From SAR324 cluster bacterium (GTDB taxonomy: Bacteria > SAR324 > NAC60-12), in NCBI GenBank assembly GCA_028281495.1, contig JANQJU010000032.1, positions 1-64,000 of the forward strand: 64,000 bases of DNA, written 5' to 3'. The number at the start of each line of letters is the position of its first letter. The stretch's first letter is position 1. The notes under the pieces were generated by a model. It saw only the letters and a list, made by a program, of their open reading frames with translations, made no database searches and had not been told where the DNA came from. Below, one piece after another: positions 24,934-36,100 of the stretch. The position numbers were made by a program, and so were the translations under genes.

Positions 24934-26376
24934 ATGACCAGTGTTCTTTTTTGGAATATCAACAATTTTTCAGAAGCGAAAATCGAGGATCCAAAAAATC
25001 CGTTTCATGCGCAACACCGCTGTAACCACATCGCGGAAGAAGTCTTTATCAGGAACACCCCGCATATCTTTGTGGTCGTGGAAGTCCATCAACGTCAAGT
25101 TCAGGGGGCAGAAGGAAGCTTGGTGGGCGGGCATGGAAAATCGGGAGTTTTGCGTCTGCTGGATGAGTTGAGAGACGTGACCGATAATAGGTATTGGTCG
25201 TTGGTCCCTCCGGTCAAGCTAGGAGGAGGGGATCTCGGAACCGGGGTTCGGGAGGCGGTCGCCGTCTTTTACGATGCCCAGTTTCTTAAATTCACGGGGC
25301 CATTTCTCTGGGCACAAACGCCGGAAGTGGGGTTTCCTTGCGGGATGCCAATCCAGGCCGCCTATGTCGGACACAACATCGCTTATAACCAATTTCGAGA
25401 GTACAACCACGATGGCAGCCAAGTTTTAAACACGAACAACATTGACTATCCGGTCAATACGATTGCCGCATTCAACAACAACATCCGTCAAGTCCGGCAC
25501 ACGGTCAATGGCAATCCGGTCGATATCCCAGAAAATCAACACGCCGGACAATGGTATTTTTTGGACGAAAATGATTTCTATCTCAATTTTCCCAATGAAG
25601 ACAGCCGTAGCCCTTTTTTAACACGCTTCAAAGAAGTTGGAGGGCATGAACGAACGATCAATCTTTATTCCATCCATACCTCTCCCTCATCGGCAAAAAA
25701 GGCGGTTCGTAATCTTGCTCGAATCCCGGCGATTGCCAATCCCACACCGGCCGCAACCGTCGATGTGATTGTCGGGGATTTTAACGTGGACTCATTTAAT
25801 CCTAGCAAAGGTTATAAAAGTTTCAGAACTTATTACGATACTTTGCTCAACGTCGCCAACCCATTCCGGATGGCGCTCAATCCCCTCTACAACAACGCAA
25901 TTAATAATGATCGCCGTCCCTTCTGCATGACACACCTATTGGGGACAAACGAAGCACGGCCTTACAATGCAAATGGAGTCGCCGCCGATCCCCAGCACAA
26001 CGTCTATCCTCGGTTTGGATATATGGGAAGTAAGGGTGGCGATAATTTTCAAGATGTCGTTCATACTGGCTCTATTGATAACGTTTTTTACCGCCATGGT
26101 GCCAATAGCTATCCTCCGGTTCCCAACAACATCAGTGTGGTCAACACGGTAGTGGGAAAGCCTTATAACCAGTCCATGCCTGGTGCCGCTGTTACTGTGG
26201 AGTTGCGCGGTGGTATGACTTACGAATCTTCCCTGATCAATGGGATCCCCATACCACAAGGGGTCAACCCTGAGCTTAATAATAACCGTCCGCGATTAAA
26301 AAAGTTTCGCAAATGGGACAACTACGACAGGATTTACAACACCAGCGATCACCTAGCCCTATACATTGAAATTTAG
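24934..26376 (+). CDS. Endonuclease/exonuclease/phosphatase (DNase I-like, EEP) family protein
   Basis: The 480-aa product has the EEP signature: WNINN (Asn8/Asn10), VVVEVH (Glu50), a central histidine in YSIHTSP, VGDFNVDS (Asp-Asn, about residues 279-284) and C-terminal SDH (471-473). It should be a metal-dependent phosphodiesterase; DNA, RNA, lipid or inositol phosphate are all possible. There is no signal peptide from the chosen ATG 24934, which follows AGAGG. It lies between the lipoprotein (8-base gap) and the DUF6603 gene (9-base gap, GGAG before the next start). It is only distantly similar to the EEP protein at 19125-20483; key residues agree but the length and insertions differ, so this is not a recent duplication. 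Confidence 0.85.
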   Translation: MTSVLFWNINNFSEAKIEDPKNPFHAQHRCNHIAEEVFIRNTPHIFVVVEVHQRQVQGAEGSLVGGHGKSGVLRLLDELRDVTDNRYWSLVPPVKLGGGDLGTGVREAVAVFYDAQFLKFTGPFLWAQTPEVGFPCGMPIQAAYVGHNIAYNQFREYNHDGSQVLNTNNIDYPVNTIAAFNNNIRQVRHTVNGNPVDIPENQHAGQWYFLDENDFYLNFPNEDSRSPFLTRFKEVGGHERTINLYSIHTSPSSAKKAVRNLARIPAIANPTPAATVDVIVGDFNVDSFNPSKGYKSFRTYYDTLLNVANPFRMALNPLYNNAINNDRRPFCMTHLLGTNEARPYNANGVAADPQHNVYPRFGYMGSKGGDNFQDVVHTGSIDNVFYRHGANSYPPVPNNISVVNTVVGKPYNQSMPGAAVTVELRGGMTYESSLINGIPIPQGVNPELNNNRPRLKKFRKWDNYDRIYNTSDHLALYIEI

Positions 26377-26385
26377 GAGCTTCCT

Positions 26386-29300
26386 ATGGAAATGCAGAGG
26401 CTACAAGAAGAATTTCAAGAGCAGCAGGAAAACAACGGAAAGATTGTTGTTTCTGAAGAATCGATCCAAGCTGCTAAATTGAACCCTGTCGAGCCATTCG
26501 ATGGGCTGTTGAAAGAAGCGTTGCGCTTGGATTCTCATTTGGAAGTCGAGACCGAATCCATTCCGGAGCCTGACGAAAATCGTCTGACCATTGAGGGCAA
26601 GACTTCCTTTTTGAATCTCGACTCGATCTCGATTCGCTTGGAATTTTCGTTCAATTCAAAAAACGAAGTCGAGCTACAGTTTGAAACGGATCTTGATGAG
26701 GATTGGCAGTTTGTCAAATCGTTCCCATCCTTGGATCATTACCCTTTTGATGCCCTTTCCTTAGACCAATCCGGTTTTGTTTTCTCCACTTCCGACCAAC
26801 CCAGCTATTCTTGGAAGACCCATTCGATTGTCCTCCAACCCGGATTGAATTTTTCATCATTGTTGAAGGTGTTGGGGAAACTGGAGCAAATCCAGGCATT
26901 GTTGCCCCAAAGCTTGAAGGAAACCGCATTGGTTTTGAGCGGTCCGGTCGACCCCTCGGTTATCGAGGACGAGGAGGCCGATGGTCCCAATATGATGCTC
27001 TCTGCTCCCCTTGAGGCTCAAGTCCAGTTGCCCCCCTTTGCCGTGCATCATCCTCGTTTCGGTTTGGAACATCACACCAATGAAGAAGGCAAACAGACTT
27101 GTTGGCTCACCTTCACCGTCAGCTTGAAAATCGGACAATCGTTGGAATTGGATTTCAAAGCCGTGTTGTTTCACAATTCGCGCAATACCGTTTTTGCAAT
27201 TTTACCCAGCCAAGGTACGAGAATCTCTGCGAAGGATGTGGTCGATTTGCTGGGGGGACAGCTCTTTGAAGAAGCCATCCCGGAGGTGCTGAAAGACGTC
27301 TTTAAGAAAATCACCTTAAACGGATTTGTAGCAGGACTCCGTCTGCCAGAAACATCCACGGATTTACGGTTTAAACATCTCAGTATTGACATAGGAGCTT
27401 TTGAAGGTTGGAGTCTGGGTGGTTTTACGCTCAACAATCTGGACATGATTTATTCGGTGAAACAACCGTTTGACGAGCAAGCTTTTTCCTTAGCCACATT
27501 CCAGGCCGAATTCGAGTTTTACCCACAGGTATTTCAGGGAGTATTTAAAGTAGAAATCTCGGCGGATGACGCGGGAGGATTGAGCATTGGTGCTGGATAT
27601 CAAGGAGAAGTCACAATCAACGATGTAGTTGCTGCCATCTCGTCCAACCTCATCATCATTCCGGAAGATTTGGTCAAGATGCGCTTCTACGACTTCGCCA
27701 TCTTGTTTGTGAAAAACGGCGAAGACTACGACTATAACTTCTTTGGCAACACCGATCTCAGTTTTGAGCTTCCCTTTGTAGGAGTCGAAGTCGAATCCGA
27801 CTTCCATCTCGTCATCCAGTCCGTCCAACATGTCAAAACCTATGGTTTGAAAGGGGGAATTGCCATCGGGGATGTTTATTTTTCGGCCCAACTGGATCTG
27901 GGTGGAAAAAACGACGAGCAATTGCTGCGGGCTTCCTGGAAAGCAGCGGAAGGAGAAGAGGTTGGTATCAATGACTTGATCGATGCGCTCAGCCTCCCAC
28001 TATTGCGCATTCCCGAAGAAATCGACCTCGCTTTGGTGGCCGCGTCGTTTGCGTATGACATGAAAAACGATGTGGTTGTATTTCAAGCCGAATCCAAACA
28101 TTACGGCAAGGCCAACTTCGTGATTCGAAAGGATCCGAACAGCAACTATCAATATTTCTCGGGATTGGCCGTGGGGGAAATCGACCTCACTAACCTTCCG
28201 CTGGTCAATAAAATATTCGACGAGCAACACCGGCTGGCCATCGAGCACATTCAGATTGTTTTGGTCTCCGAGGCTATTGAAAAACAGGAAGTGGAATCGA
28301 TCAATCGACTGATAGAAGACGGTTATCCCAAGGTGGGTGCTGAGGGCATGCCTTCGGGAGTACGCATTTCCTTGGATCTCAACTTAGGAGGGCTTGTTAT
28401 TCCTCTCAGCTTGAGCACCTATTCGGAACCCCTGGTGAATGCAACACTCGAAAACGCAGCATTAGAAAACGCAGTAAGACCGGCAGTTCCAGTTGCCTCA
28501 CAATCTGAAATCGATGGCATGCCTGTTCGGGTTGGCAAAAAAGGGGCTTCATCGGAGCATGAGGGAGAAGAGGCCTCTGATGGCACGATATGGTTTGACA
28601 TCCAGCAAAAGTTCGGACCGGTACTCTTTCAAAAGATCGGAATCAAATACGATGCCGGGCGCATCTGGTTTGTGCTGAACACGTCGCTGTCGGCTTCGGG
28701 GTTGACCTTGGAATTGCTGGAGTTGTCGGTTGGTTCACCGTTAAAGCAATTTCATCCTAGTTTTGCCCTCGACGGCATCGGGATGGATTACCACAACAAA
28801 AGCTTTGCCATCGGGGGGACGTTGCTGGAAATTCCTCGGCCCGTGGGGTCGTGGGAATACGGAGGTGGCGCGGTGTTGAAAGCCAGTTCGTTTAGCTTAC
28901 AAGGCATGGGGTCCTATGCAGAAAACAAGGATTTTGTGTCTCTTTTTGTGTTTGTCCAAATGAACTCTCCCTTTGGGGGACCTCCCTGCTTTTTTGTCAA
29001 CGGCATCTTGGGAGGATTTGGGTTCAACAGTCAGTTGAGAATCCCCGATTTAGAAGAACTCGATAAACTCCCGCTGATCAGCGGCTTAAACGATCCAAGT
29101 AAGATTGGTGGCGAACAGGCTTCACCGATGCAAGCTTTGGAAAAACTGCTCGGCCAAGGGAAAGACCCGGCTTGGATCACGCCCGATGCGGGGAACGTTT
29201 GGATTGCGGCAGGTCTTCAGTTCAGCACCTACGAATTGATTCAAAGCACTGCCTTGATGGTCGGTCAGTTTGGGAACAAATTTTCATTGGCGGTTTTAGG

Positions 29301-30834
29301 GATCTCCAAAGCTCGATTTCCCAAGACCGGAAATACTGTCTACGCTTATATCGAAATGGATCTCCGGGCTTATTTTGCTCCGGAAGATGGCGAAATTTCC
29401 TTTGCTGCCGTGCTTTCTCCTTCCTCTTTTGTGCTCGATCCTGCCTGTCAGGTGACCGGGGGATTTGCCATGTTTTTTTGGTTTGGAGACAACGAGCATG
29501 CCGGTGATTTTGTGGTCACGGTCGGCGGTTATAGTCCGTTTTTCCGTGCTCCCCCTTGGTATCCCAAAATTCCCAGAATCGGCGTCAATTGGTCGGTCGA
29601 TTCTTACATCGGTATCACCGGAAACAGTTACTTTGCGATGACCCCCTGTGCCGTGATGGCAGGTGGGTCTTTGGATATTCGGTTTGAAGCCGGGCCAGTC
29701 AGTGCGTGGATGACTGCCAATGCCGATATCGTGATCTGGTGGAATCCCTTTTATTTCATTCTAGATATTGGAGTGCGGGTCGGAGCGCGTTTACGATTTG
29801 GAAGCGATCATTCCAGCAAAGGCATCAAGGTGGAAGTGGGATGCAAGTTAGGCTTTTGGGGACCCCCGACCGGCGGTCATGTTAAAGTCAAACTGCTGTT
29901 CATCACGATTACCATCAGTTTTGGCACCAAGCGAATCCGAGGTGCTGATATCCTCACCTGGCCAGAATTTGTTGCCATCTTGCCCCAAAAACAAGATGCC
30001 GTGAAAATCGTTCCCGTAGACGGACTCACCCCAGAACCTGCTGCAAATGGCGATAGCGAACCGGCATCGGCCTTAGCTTCAGCCCGTTCTTCCGCTCCTG
30101 CCTCAGCTGCTGCGGTGTTGGGGGCCACCTCAACACATTCTGCCGACGAACCGGAATCAACCACCGAGAAAAAGCCGTGGTTGGTGCGCTCCGATAGCTT
30201 GGAGTTTGTCACCGAAGCCTGCTTTCCTTGCACCGAATTGTTTTTAGGTGAAGACGACGACGAGGCCTTTGAGCACAATTCGAAACGCTTGGATATCCGG
30301 CCGATGGGAAAAATCGGGCTGGATTCCCACCAGCGTCTCATCGTGCAACGGCTGAATTTGGATGGGGACTGGGAAACCGTTAAATTCGGTGAGGAAGGGA
30401 AAACCTGGACCATCGAGAAACGAACTCAAAATGTGGCCAACGCCCTATGGGGCATCGGAAGTGTGGAAGAATTGTCTCCTGGAGACGAGCAGATGATCGA
30501 AAACCAATTGACGGGATTTCGGGTCCTGGCTCCGGTTCCTGTATTGGGATTTGGACCGGGGGCGATCGATGTGAAGAAACATCTGAGTTATTTGCCGCTT
30601 CCTCCTGGAAAAAATCCACTTCTAGAAGGATTAGAGCCGAGTGGCCCCAAACCCGAGAAAAACCCGCAAGCCGTGTTGCAAATCACGGACGTGATGGGCG
30701 AAGTGGCTGAAACACGGAACCATCTGCATGGGGCATTGGAAGGCTTGTTGGCCAAGCCTATTCGCAACGACGACCTTTCAGAATTTGCCGAGGCGGCGAA
30801 TACCCTTTTTATCAACGAACCACTGACCATTTGA
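26386..30834 (+). CDS. DUF6603-domain giant protein (1482 aa)
   Basis: The strongest recognisable block is residues ~1045-1140: GGYSPFFRAPPWYPKIPRIG, then YFAMTPCAVMAGG, then VSAWMTANADIVIWWNPF. I match this to DUF6603, known from large bacterial and fungal proteins with no assigned function. The first ~650 residues are beta-rich modules with recurring 'LPL.RIPEEIDLAL' and 'FYDFAILF' phrases, separated by acidic loops. A low-complexity Ala/Ser/Pro linker lies at ~1210-1265, followed by a unique C-terminal domain with ACFPC. There is no signal peptide or membrane helix. It is preceded by GGAG; the next gene begins one base after its stop, implying coupled translation. It is likely the structural core of the plus-strand operon's product. 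Confidence 0.8.
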   Translation: MEMQRLQEEFQEQQENNGKIVVSEESIQAAKLNPVEPFDGLLKEALRLDSHLEVETESIPEPDENRLTIEGKTSFLNLDSISIRLEFSFNSKNEVELQFETDLDEDWQFVKSFPSLDHYPFDALSLDQSGFVFSTSDQPSYSWKTHSIVLQPGLNFSSLLKVLGKLEQIQALLPQSLKETALVLSGPVDPSVIEDEEADGPNMMLSAPLEAQVQLPPFAVHHPRFGLEHHTNEEGKQTCWLTFTVSLKIGQSLELDFKAVLFHNSRNTVFAILPSQGTRISAKDVVDLLGGQLFEEAIPEVLKDVFKKITLNGFVAGLRLPETSTDLRFKHLSIDIGAFEGWSLGGFTLNNLDMIYSVKQPFDEQAFSLATFQAEFEFYPQVFQGVFKVEISADDAGGLSIGAGYQGEVTINDVVAAISSNLIIIPEDLVKMRFYDFAILFVKNGEDYDYNFFGNTDLSFELPFVGVEVESDFHLVIQSVQHVKTYGLKGGIAIGDVYFSAQLDLGGKNDEQLLRASWKAAEGEEVGINDLIDALSLPLLRIPEEIDLALVAASFAYDMKNDVVVFQAESKHYGKANFVIRKDPNSNYQYFSGLAVGEIDLTNLPLVNKIFDEQHRLAIEHIQIVLVSEAIEKQEVESINRLIEDGYPKVGAEGMPSGVRISLDLNLGGLVIPLSLSTYSEPLVNATLENAALENAVRPAVPVASQSEIDGMPVRVGKKGASSEHEGEEASDGTIWFDIQQKFGPVLFQKIGIKYDAGRIWFVLNTSLSASGLTLELLELSVGSPLKQFHPSFALDGIGMDYHNKSFAIGGTLLEIPRPVGSWEYGGGAVLKASSFSLQGMGSYAENKDFVSLFVFVQMNSPFGGPPCFFVNGILGGFGFNSQLRIPDLEELDKLPLISGLNDPSKIGGEQASPMQALEKLLGQGKDPAWITPDAGNVWIAAGLQFSTYELIQSTALMVGQFGNKFSLAVLGISKARFPKTGNTVYAYIEMDLRAYFAPEDGEISFAAVLSPSSFVLDPACQVTGGFAMFFWFGDNEHAGDFVVTVGGYSPFFRAPPWYPKIPRIGVNWSVDSYIGITGNSYFAMTPCAVMAGGSLDIRFEAGPVSAWMTANADIVIWWNPFYFILDIGVRVGARLRFGSDHSSKGIKVEVGCKLGFWGPPTGGHVKVKLLFITITISFGTKRIRGADILTWPEFVAILPQKQDAVKIVPVDGLTPEPAANGDSEPASALASARSSAPASAAAVLGATSTHSADEPESTTEKKPWLVRSDSLEFVTEACFPCTELFLGEDDDEAFEHNSKRLDIRPMGKIGLDSHQRLIVQRLNLDGDWETVKFGEEGKTWTIEKRTQNVANALWGIGSVEELSPGDEQMIENQLTGFRVLAPVPVLGFGPGAIDVKKHLSYLPLPPGKNPLLEGLEPSGPKPEKNPQAVLQITDVMGEVAETRNHLHGALEGLLAKPIRNDDLSEFAEAANTLFINEPLTI

Positions 30835-30835
30835 T

Positions 30836-33163
30836 ATGATGACGGAACTCGAAATAGGGACTGAACTTTCCTTTTACGACAGCTACCTCCCCTCTTTGGA
30901 TGCGGGTAAATATCAGATTACCGTGCGTTCGAACATTGAAGGAGGAAGCGGCACCAACAAGATCGATACTGGGGATTATTTTGAGTCCCCGATCTCTCAA
31001 GAATTCGAAGTACGTGCGCCACAATTTTCCCTGCAAAAAACCGAAGTCCATGCGATGTATCCCCCCACCGATAGCAGTGCCAAGTACGGATTGGTGCTGC
31101 CTCATGTGGTACTCGATAAACGCGGAGTTCCCTGGGAACGGCCTTTGAGCAACACGTATCCCGACCATCCGTGGATGGCCTTGTTGGTGCTGCGAGAAGG
31201 AGAAATCGAACTGGATGAAGACGGACAAGCCCAATTGATCCAGAGCAGTGTTGAAGATTTTTTAAAGCCAGTAGAAGGCATCGTGAAACCTGAGATCGAT
31301 CCAGTGTCTGTTGCCTCTGACGTGCTGGATTCTCCTTGTCAAAGCATCCAGCTCGACTTGGATCTTTTTTTGCGTCTGGCTCCGAGCACTGAGGAATTGC
31401 CTTACTTGACACATGTCCGTCAGGTCAATCGGGACTACCAAGCCATTGCCAACTACAAAGATCATTCGTGGTTTAGCGTCATCGTGGGAAACCGATTTTT
31501 GGATGCAGGTGAGTCCGGTTGCAAGTACTTCCTCCACTTGGTTTCCTTGGAAGGATTTCACCACTACCTGGATGGAGGTGAAACACCTCAAGGAGACACC
31601 CTGCAATTGATTTCCCTGTGCAATTGGAGCTGCGTATCGGAGCCTGAAAAAGGAAAAAGCTTTGCGGAGTTGGTGTTGAATTTTGTGGACCAGGCCGAGG
31701 GGGATCCTCAAAATTTGATGTTACGCCGACAGGTGAATCCCCCGCAAAATCCCGATTCGACCACGCAACTGGCTTTGGAACGTTTGCAGCAAGGGTACGT
31801 GCCGGTAGACCACCAATTGCCGACCGGGGAATCCACCTTTGCTTGGTACCGGGGGCCGTTCACCCCGGTGGAGCCACAACCACTGCCGCGTGCCTCCGCA
31901 AGTGATCGATATCCTTCCTCGGATTCTGCCATGATCTACGACCCCAATTCCGGGGTGTTCGATCAGAGTTACGCAGCGGCTTGGACCCTGGGACGACTCT
32001 TGGCGCTCAATCATGGTCCGTTTTCTCAGGCCGTCTTTCGTCATCGGCAGCAGTCGTTTCAAACCTTGGGCTACATAATGAATCGGATGCGCGAAAATCC
32101 AAATCTGCTGGAAGGGGATCTGAAGCAAAATCTGGATCGGTTCCGTGCGGTTCAGGGATTTCGAGCCATGTTGAAAAATCAAGTGGATCAAAAGCTCATC
32201 CAAACGTTTACTGAATCTAAAAAAGCCAGTGTCCAGGTCGACCCTCAAACCGTTTCCGCATGCGTGCCTTTACCCAAATCCAACCCCGTCACACTACTCA
32301 GGCAACTGCTTCAAAACCCGAAGGTGATCACCTGGATGCGACAGGAAATCGGGTCCCATGATGAAGAAATCATCAGCGATTGGTTGTCCAAAAAACAGTT
32401 GCTCTACGATATTCCGTTTGTCCATTTGGTTGCGGATGAGCAATGCCTTCCCCCGGAATCGTTACGGTTTTTCTACATCGATCAAAACTGGATCGATGTA
32501 TTGATTGACGGAGCCATGAGTGTCGGCATCCATAGTTCCAAGGACCAAGCTCTCAAATCGGCAGTCCGAAGTGCCATCAAGGAAAAACTACTCCAAAAAG
32601 CCAGTGTGGATCGCCAACAAATGTTAAAAGGCGCCCGCCGCCTCACGGGGACTGCCTCCAAACGAGCGGTCTGCGGTCTGTTGATCCGTTCGGCAGTGGT
32701 TTCTGGCTGGCCTGGCTTGGTGGTCAAAGGTTTGGTAGGCGAACAACCTGTGGAACTGATGCGGATGGACCGGCTTTCGGACAACGTATTGTTGTGCCTG
32801 TTTGAGACGATTCCGGAAACAGTCCAACTTTCCGAACCCAATCAAGGACTCCGGTTTGGAGTGAGCGATGCGTATTCGGTGGTGTTGAGAAATTTAGCAG
32901 ACCCGGTAGGGAAACCCACCCATGAAGAGCCGCCCCAATACTTCCCCAAAACCGGGAGCTTTAAAGATTACTACCGAGAAGATCAAAGCTCCCCACCTCT
33001 CAACGTGCTGAATATCAAATCCATCGTAAAAGACATGGAAACCGCATTGCGGGAAGCAACGGGCGACCCCGATCTCGACCTGACACCGTCGGGTTTTGCC
33101 ATTCAAATGGTCAAGGCCCCTGAGCGATTGAGCTTCAACCCGATAACGAATTCCCAGGACTAG
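30836..33163 (+). CDS. 775-aa protein of unknown function, DUF6603-operon member
   Basis: I know no domain name for it. The N-terminal ~130 residues look like a beta domain: LSFYDSYLPSLDAGKYQITV, then FSLQKTEVHAMYPPTDSS, then VLPHVVLDKRGVPWERPL. The middle (~190-290) has SWFSVIVGNRFLDAG and HLVSLEGFHHYLDGG. The C-terminal part has LLIRSAVVSGWPGLVVKG and VLLCLFETIPETV. Phrases like these are, from memory, shared with uncharacterised proteins of actinobacteria and other bacteria, suggesting a mobile, widespread gene set. There is no signal peptide. Its start overlaps the DUF6603 stop region with a one-base gap and has no clear ribosome site, so it depends on coupling. The 1207-aa gene starts 3 bases after its stop. 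Confidence 0.72.
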   Translation: MMTELEIGTELSFYDSYLPSLDAGKYQITVRSNIEGGSGTNKIDTGDYFESPISQEFEVRAPQFSLQKTEVHAMYPPTDSSAKYGLVLPHVVLDKRGVPWERPLSNTYPDHPWMALLVLREGEIELDEDGQAQLIQSSVEDFLKPVEGIVKPEIDPVSVASDVLDSPCQSIQLDLDLFLRLAPSTEELPYLTHVRQVNRDYQAIANYKDHSWFSVIVGNRFLDAGESGCKYFLHLVSLEGFHHYLDGGETPQGDTLQLISLCNWSCVSEPEKGKSFAELVLNFVDQAEGDPQNLMLRRQVNPPQNPDSTTQLALERLQQGYVPVDHQLPTGESTFAWYRGPFTPVEPQPLPRASASDRYPSSDSAMIYDPNSGVFDQSYAAAWTLGRLLALNHGPFSQAVFRHRQQSFQTLGYIMNRMRENPNLLEGDLKQNLDRFRAVQGFRAMLKNQVDQKLIQTFTESKKASVQVDPQTVSACVPLPKSNPVTLLRQLLQNPKVITWMRQEIGSHDEEIISDWLSKKQLLYDIPFVHLVADEQCLPPESLRFFYIDQNWIDVLIDGAMSVGIHSSKDQALKSAVRSAIKEKLLQKASVDRQQMLKGARRLTGTASKRAVCGLLIRSAVVSGWPGLVVKGLVGEQPVELMRMDRLSDNVLLCLFETIPETVQLSEPNQGLRFGVSDAYSVVLRNLADPVGKPTHEEPPQYFPKTGSFKDYYREDQSSPPLNVLNIKSIVKDMETALREATGDPDLDLTPSGFAIQMVKAPERLSFNPITNSQD

Positions 33164-33166
33164 GCT

Positions 33167-36100
33167 ATGGCGAATCCCGAAACTTTATACATTCCGATGA
33201 ACATCCAGGCATTGGCCGTCAATGACCACGTTCGAGATGGCCAAAGCTTCCTCCGGTGGGAAATGAATTTTCGCAGTTTAGAGGAATACGTTTCTCCGAT
33301 TCCGGATGGCCCCACGTCTTCATGGCGAGGAAAAAAGGAAGCCATCGGGGTGTATCTGCACTGGACCCTACCCGATGCCTTGCGGCAGGGCCGCTTTTCT
33401 GCCCCCGATTCCGACAGCGAAGAGGAGGACATTCAATTTCCCTTGGTTCCCAACCGTTGGCTGGTATTACGATATTCGGGTTCGTTGGAAAAACGAACCG
33501 CGACGGCTTGGGTGGTGGAAAGTGACCATCTTGATGGCAATAACGGAACTTCGACCTACCTGGACCCTTTTTCGCCTGCTATTCCAAAACAAACCTTAAT
33601 CGGCAGAAAATTTGATTTGAATGGCTGGAAAGAAAACCATGATCAGGAGTTATTCCTCACGGCCATCGGTCCGGGAGAACTGACGTTTTCGGCCTACCAG
33701 CCTTATGTGAACAATGTGTTTTCCATCCACGATCCCTTGGATGGGGTCAAAGACAAGGAAATCCTAAGTTACTTGGTGGTCGGGTGGTATTCCGACCCTT
33801 CTGCCGATATCCTCGCTTCCATCGAGGATAGCGAAAGTTTTGAGGAAATATTGGCTCACTTGGAATGGCGATTGGTCGATGTCGCTTCCGAAAAGACGGC
33901 GCAACGCATCTTCTGTCATGGCATGGTTCATGGGCTGCAATGGGATCTGGGGCGAAAAGCAACGGATGATATCCGTCCTGTGGGTTCAGATGTCACCTTG
34001 TCGTTGGGAGATACCGCCATCGATGCGCTTTCCGCTTTGATTGCTGAGCAATCGTCTGAAGACGATACCATCCAACCGCACCTGTTGGAGGCCTTTCAAT
34101 ACGATCTGTTGCCGATGCTGGACGAACCCGATGGGAGAGATTTGTTGTATCAGGCCATCTACAAAGCATGGTTTGGCGCGTCACAAGGGGGGCACCGGTT
34201 TGTGATCACCAAACAACCAACCGATTCGGAAACTGTGGACCCCGACGTCGAAAACGATATGGACGAACCGGGGTGGTTGATCCAGCTCAACCAAGATCAG
34301 GCAAAATATGATCACGCTGCACGAGTCTTGAACCAGCACCAATGGAACCTCTACCGCTTGTGGTGGACCTATGGACGTTTTGGCAAATTAAAAAAAGATT
34401 ACCGAAAAGACTTGGAGCACTACGACAGCCGAATTTCCGATAAAAATTTTAAGCTCCAATTGGATAAAAACAAGGATGGCAGTTTTGCTTCCCAAGTTCA
34501 GGAAAAGTTAGCTGAGGTTAAATCTCTTCTGCAAGCAATCCCTCACGGAGCAAGCCAAGATGCCTTGCTCTCCAGCATTGCCGACTATGCGGCGAAACAG
34601 AAACTTCCCGATGAATTTGAATTGAAACGAGTCAATGCGGATCCGTTTTATCATCCAGCAGATCCGGTGGTTTTGATCGCCGGCGCCAAGGCCTCGGGGT
34701 TAGTCATCCGAACAGAACCGCTGGTTTGTCGGTTTGCCGAAGAACTGATTCATGGATGTTCCTTGGATGACCAAGACATCGACGTGAATGCCCTCAAAGG
34801 AATCATACCAACTCTAGACTTAAGCCAACTTCCTACCGGGATCGAACCCTTGGTTGCCGAGTTTTTTTTACTCGACCCCGACAATGCCCAACAAGTGGCC
34901 ACCGGGGTTCTCGAAAAGGACGATGCCGAGACTTTGCAACAGGTGAGATCTGAGATGGAAAGCCGCACGGCGATGTGGGGAAACTCACCGGATCATTCTT
35001 TGGAACCCTGGCAACAGGCGTGGTCTCCGCTCTACTTGATGTGGGAAGTCAACTACTATCCGATTCCGTTTGTGGAGGAAGGAACAGAGAATTGGAAATT
35101 TGATGGCAGACGATACCAATGGTCCGGGGAAGGAGGTGCACAAGAACCCCTCAAAAAAACTTTTCGGGGAAGAACTTTTTTGACGCCTCAGTCCAATTTC
35201 AATTTTCACAGTCGTTTGACTGATTTCAGACGGCGGCATCCTCAATTACAGACAGAAGAATTGGAAGCGCTCGACCGCTTCATCGCCTCAACCCATCAAT
35301 GGGATTTTCTCTCGCAATCGCTCGAAGGTCTCACGTCTCAACTGGCGTACCGGAATCCAGAAATGAACCGAACTCCCGGAACATCAGCTCCCGATCTTTC
35401 TCAATTGATTCAATTTCAGACGCAATCCACCCCAATCTTGGGAGAAACGCCCCATCCCAAAAACGGTTGGAAGGATTCGGAGTTTCAGGACTTCCGCTCC
35501 GGTCAATTCACCCTAGAGAGTCTGACCCTGGTGGATACATTTGGGCAATCCGTGGAGGTGGTTACTGAGCAAAGTCGGCTCCAAACCCAACCCTATCTCG
35601 CTCCTCATCTGAAACCTCAGCATTGGGTCAACACCATGGCGACGGACCGATTTGTTGAGTTTTCGCCTCGGTTGCTGCAACCGGCCCGTCTCAATTTCGA
35701 CTACGTCTCCAGTCGGGATGATGATCGCGTGATCCACTTGAGTTCGGATGTGAATCCGATCTGTGCCTGGATTGTGCCCAATCATTTGGATCGGGCATTG
35801 GAATGTTTTGACCCGCATGGAAAGCATTTGGGAAAAGTCAAAGTGATCCAATTTCAGGGAGAACCCACCGTGTTTTGGGAAGCCGCTTCGGAAAACGAGT
35901 ATCCAACGGTGGCGAGTCTTCAAGAAGACTTTCCCCACTTGGCAGAATTTTTGGAAGGCATTGTGGAAGAAGGCGCTAACGCTTACGATTTTCTACTCCA
36001 AGTGGTGGATTCGACCCTATGGACCATCGACCCGCTTGGTGACCGAAGTGATGCCAATGTATCAGTGTGGGTGGGGCGTCCTCTTGTTTTGGCGAGAGCG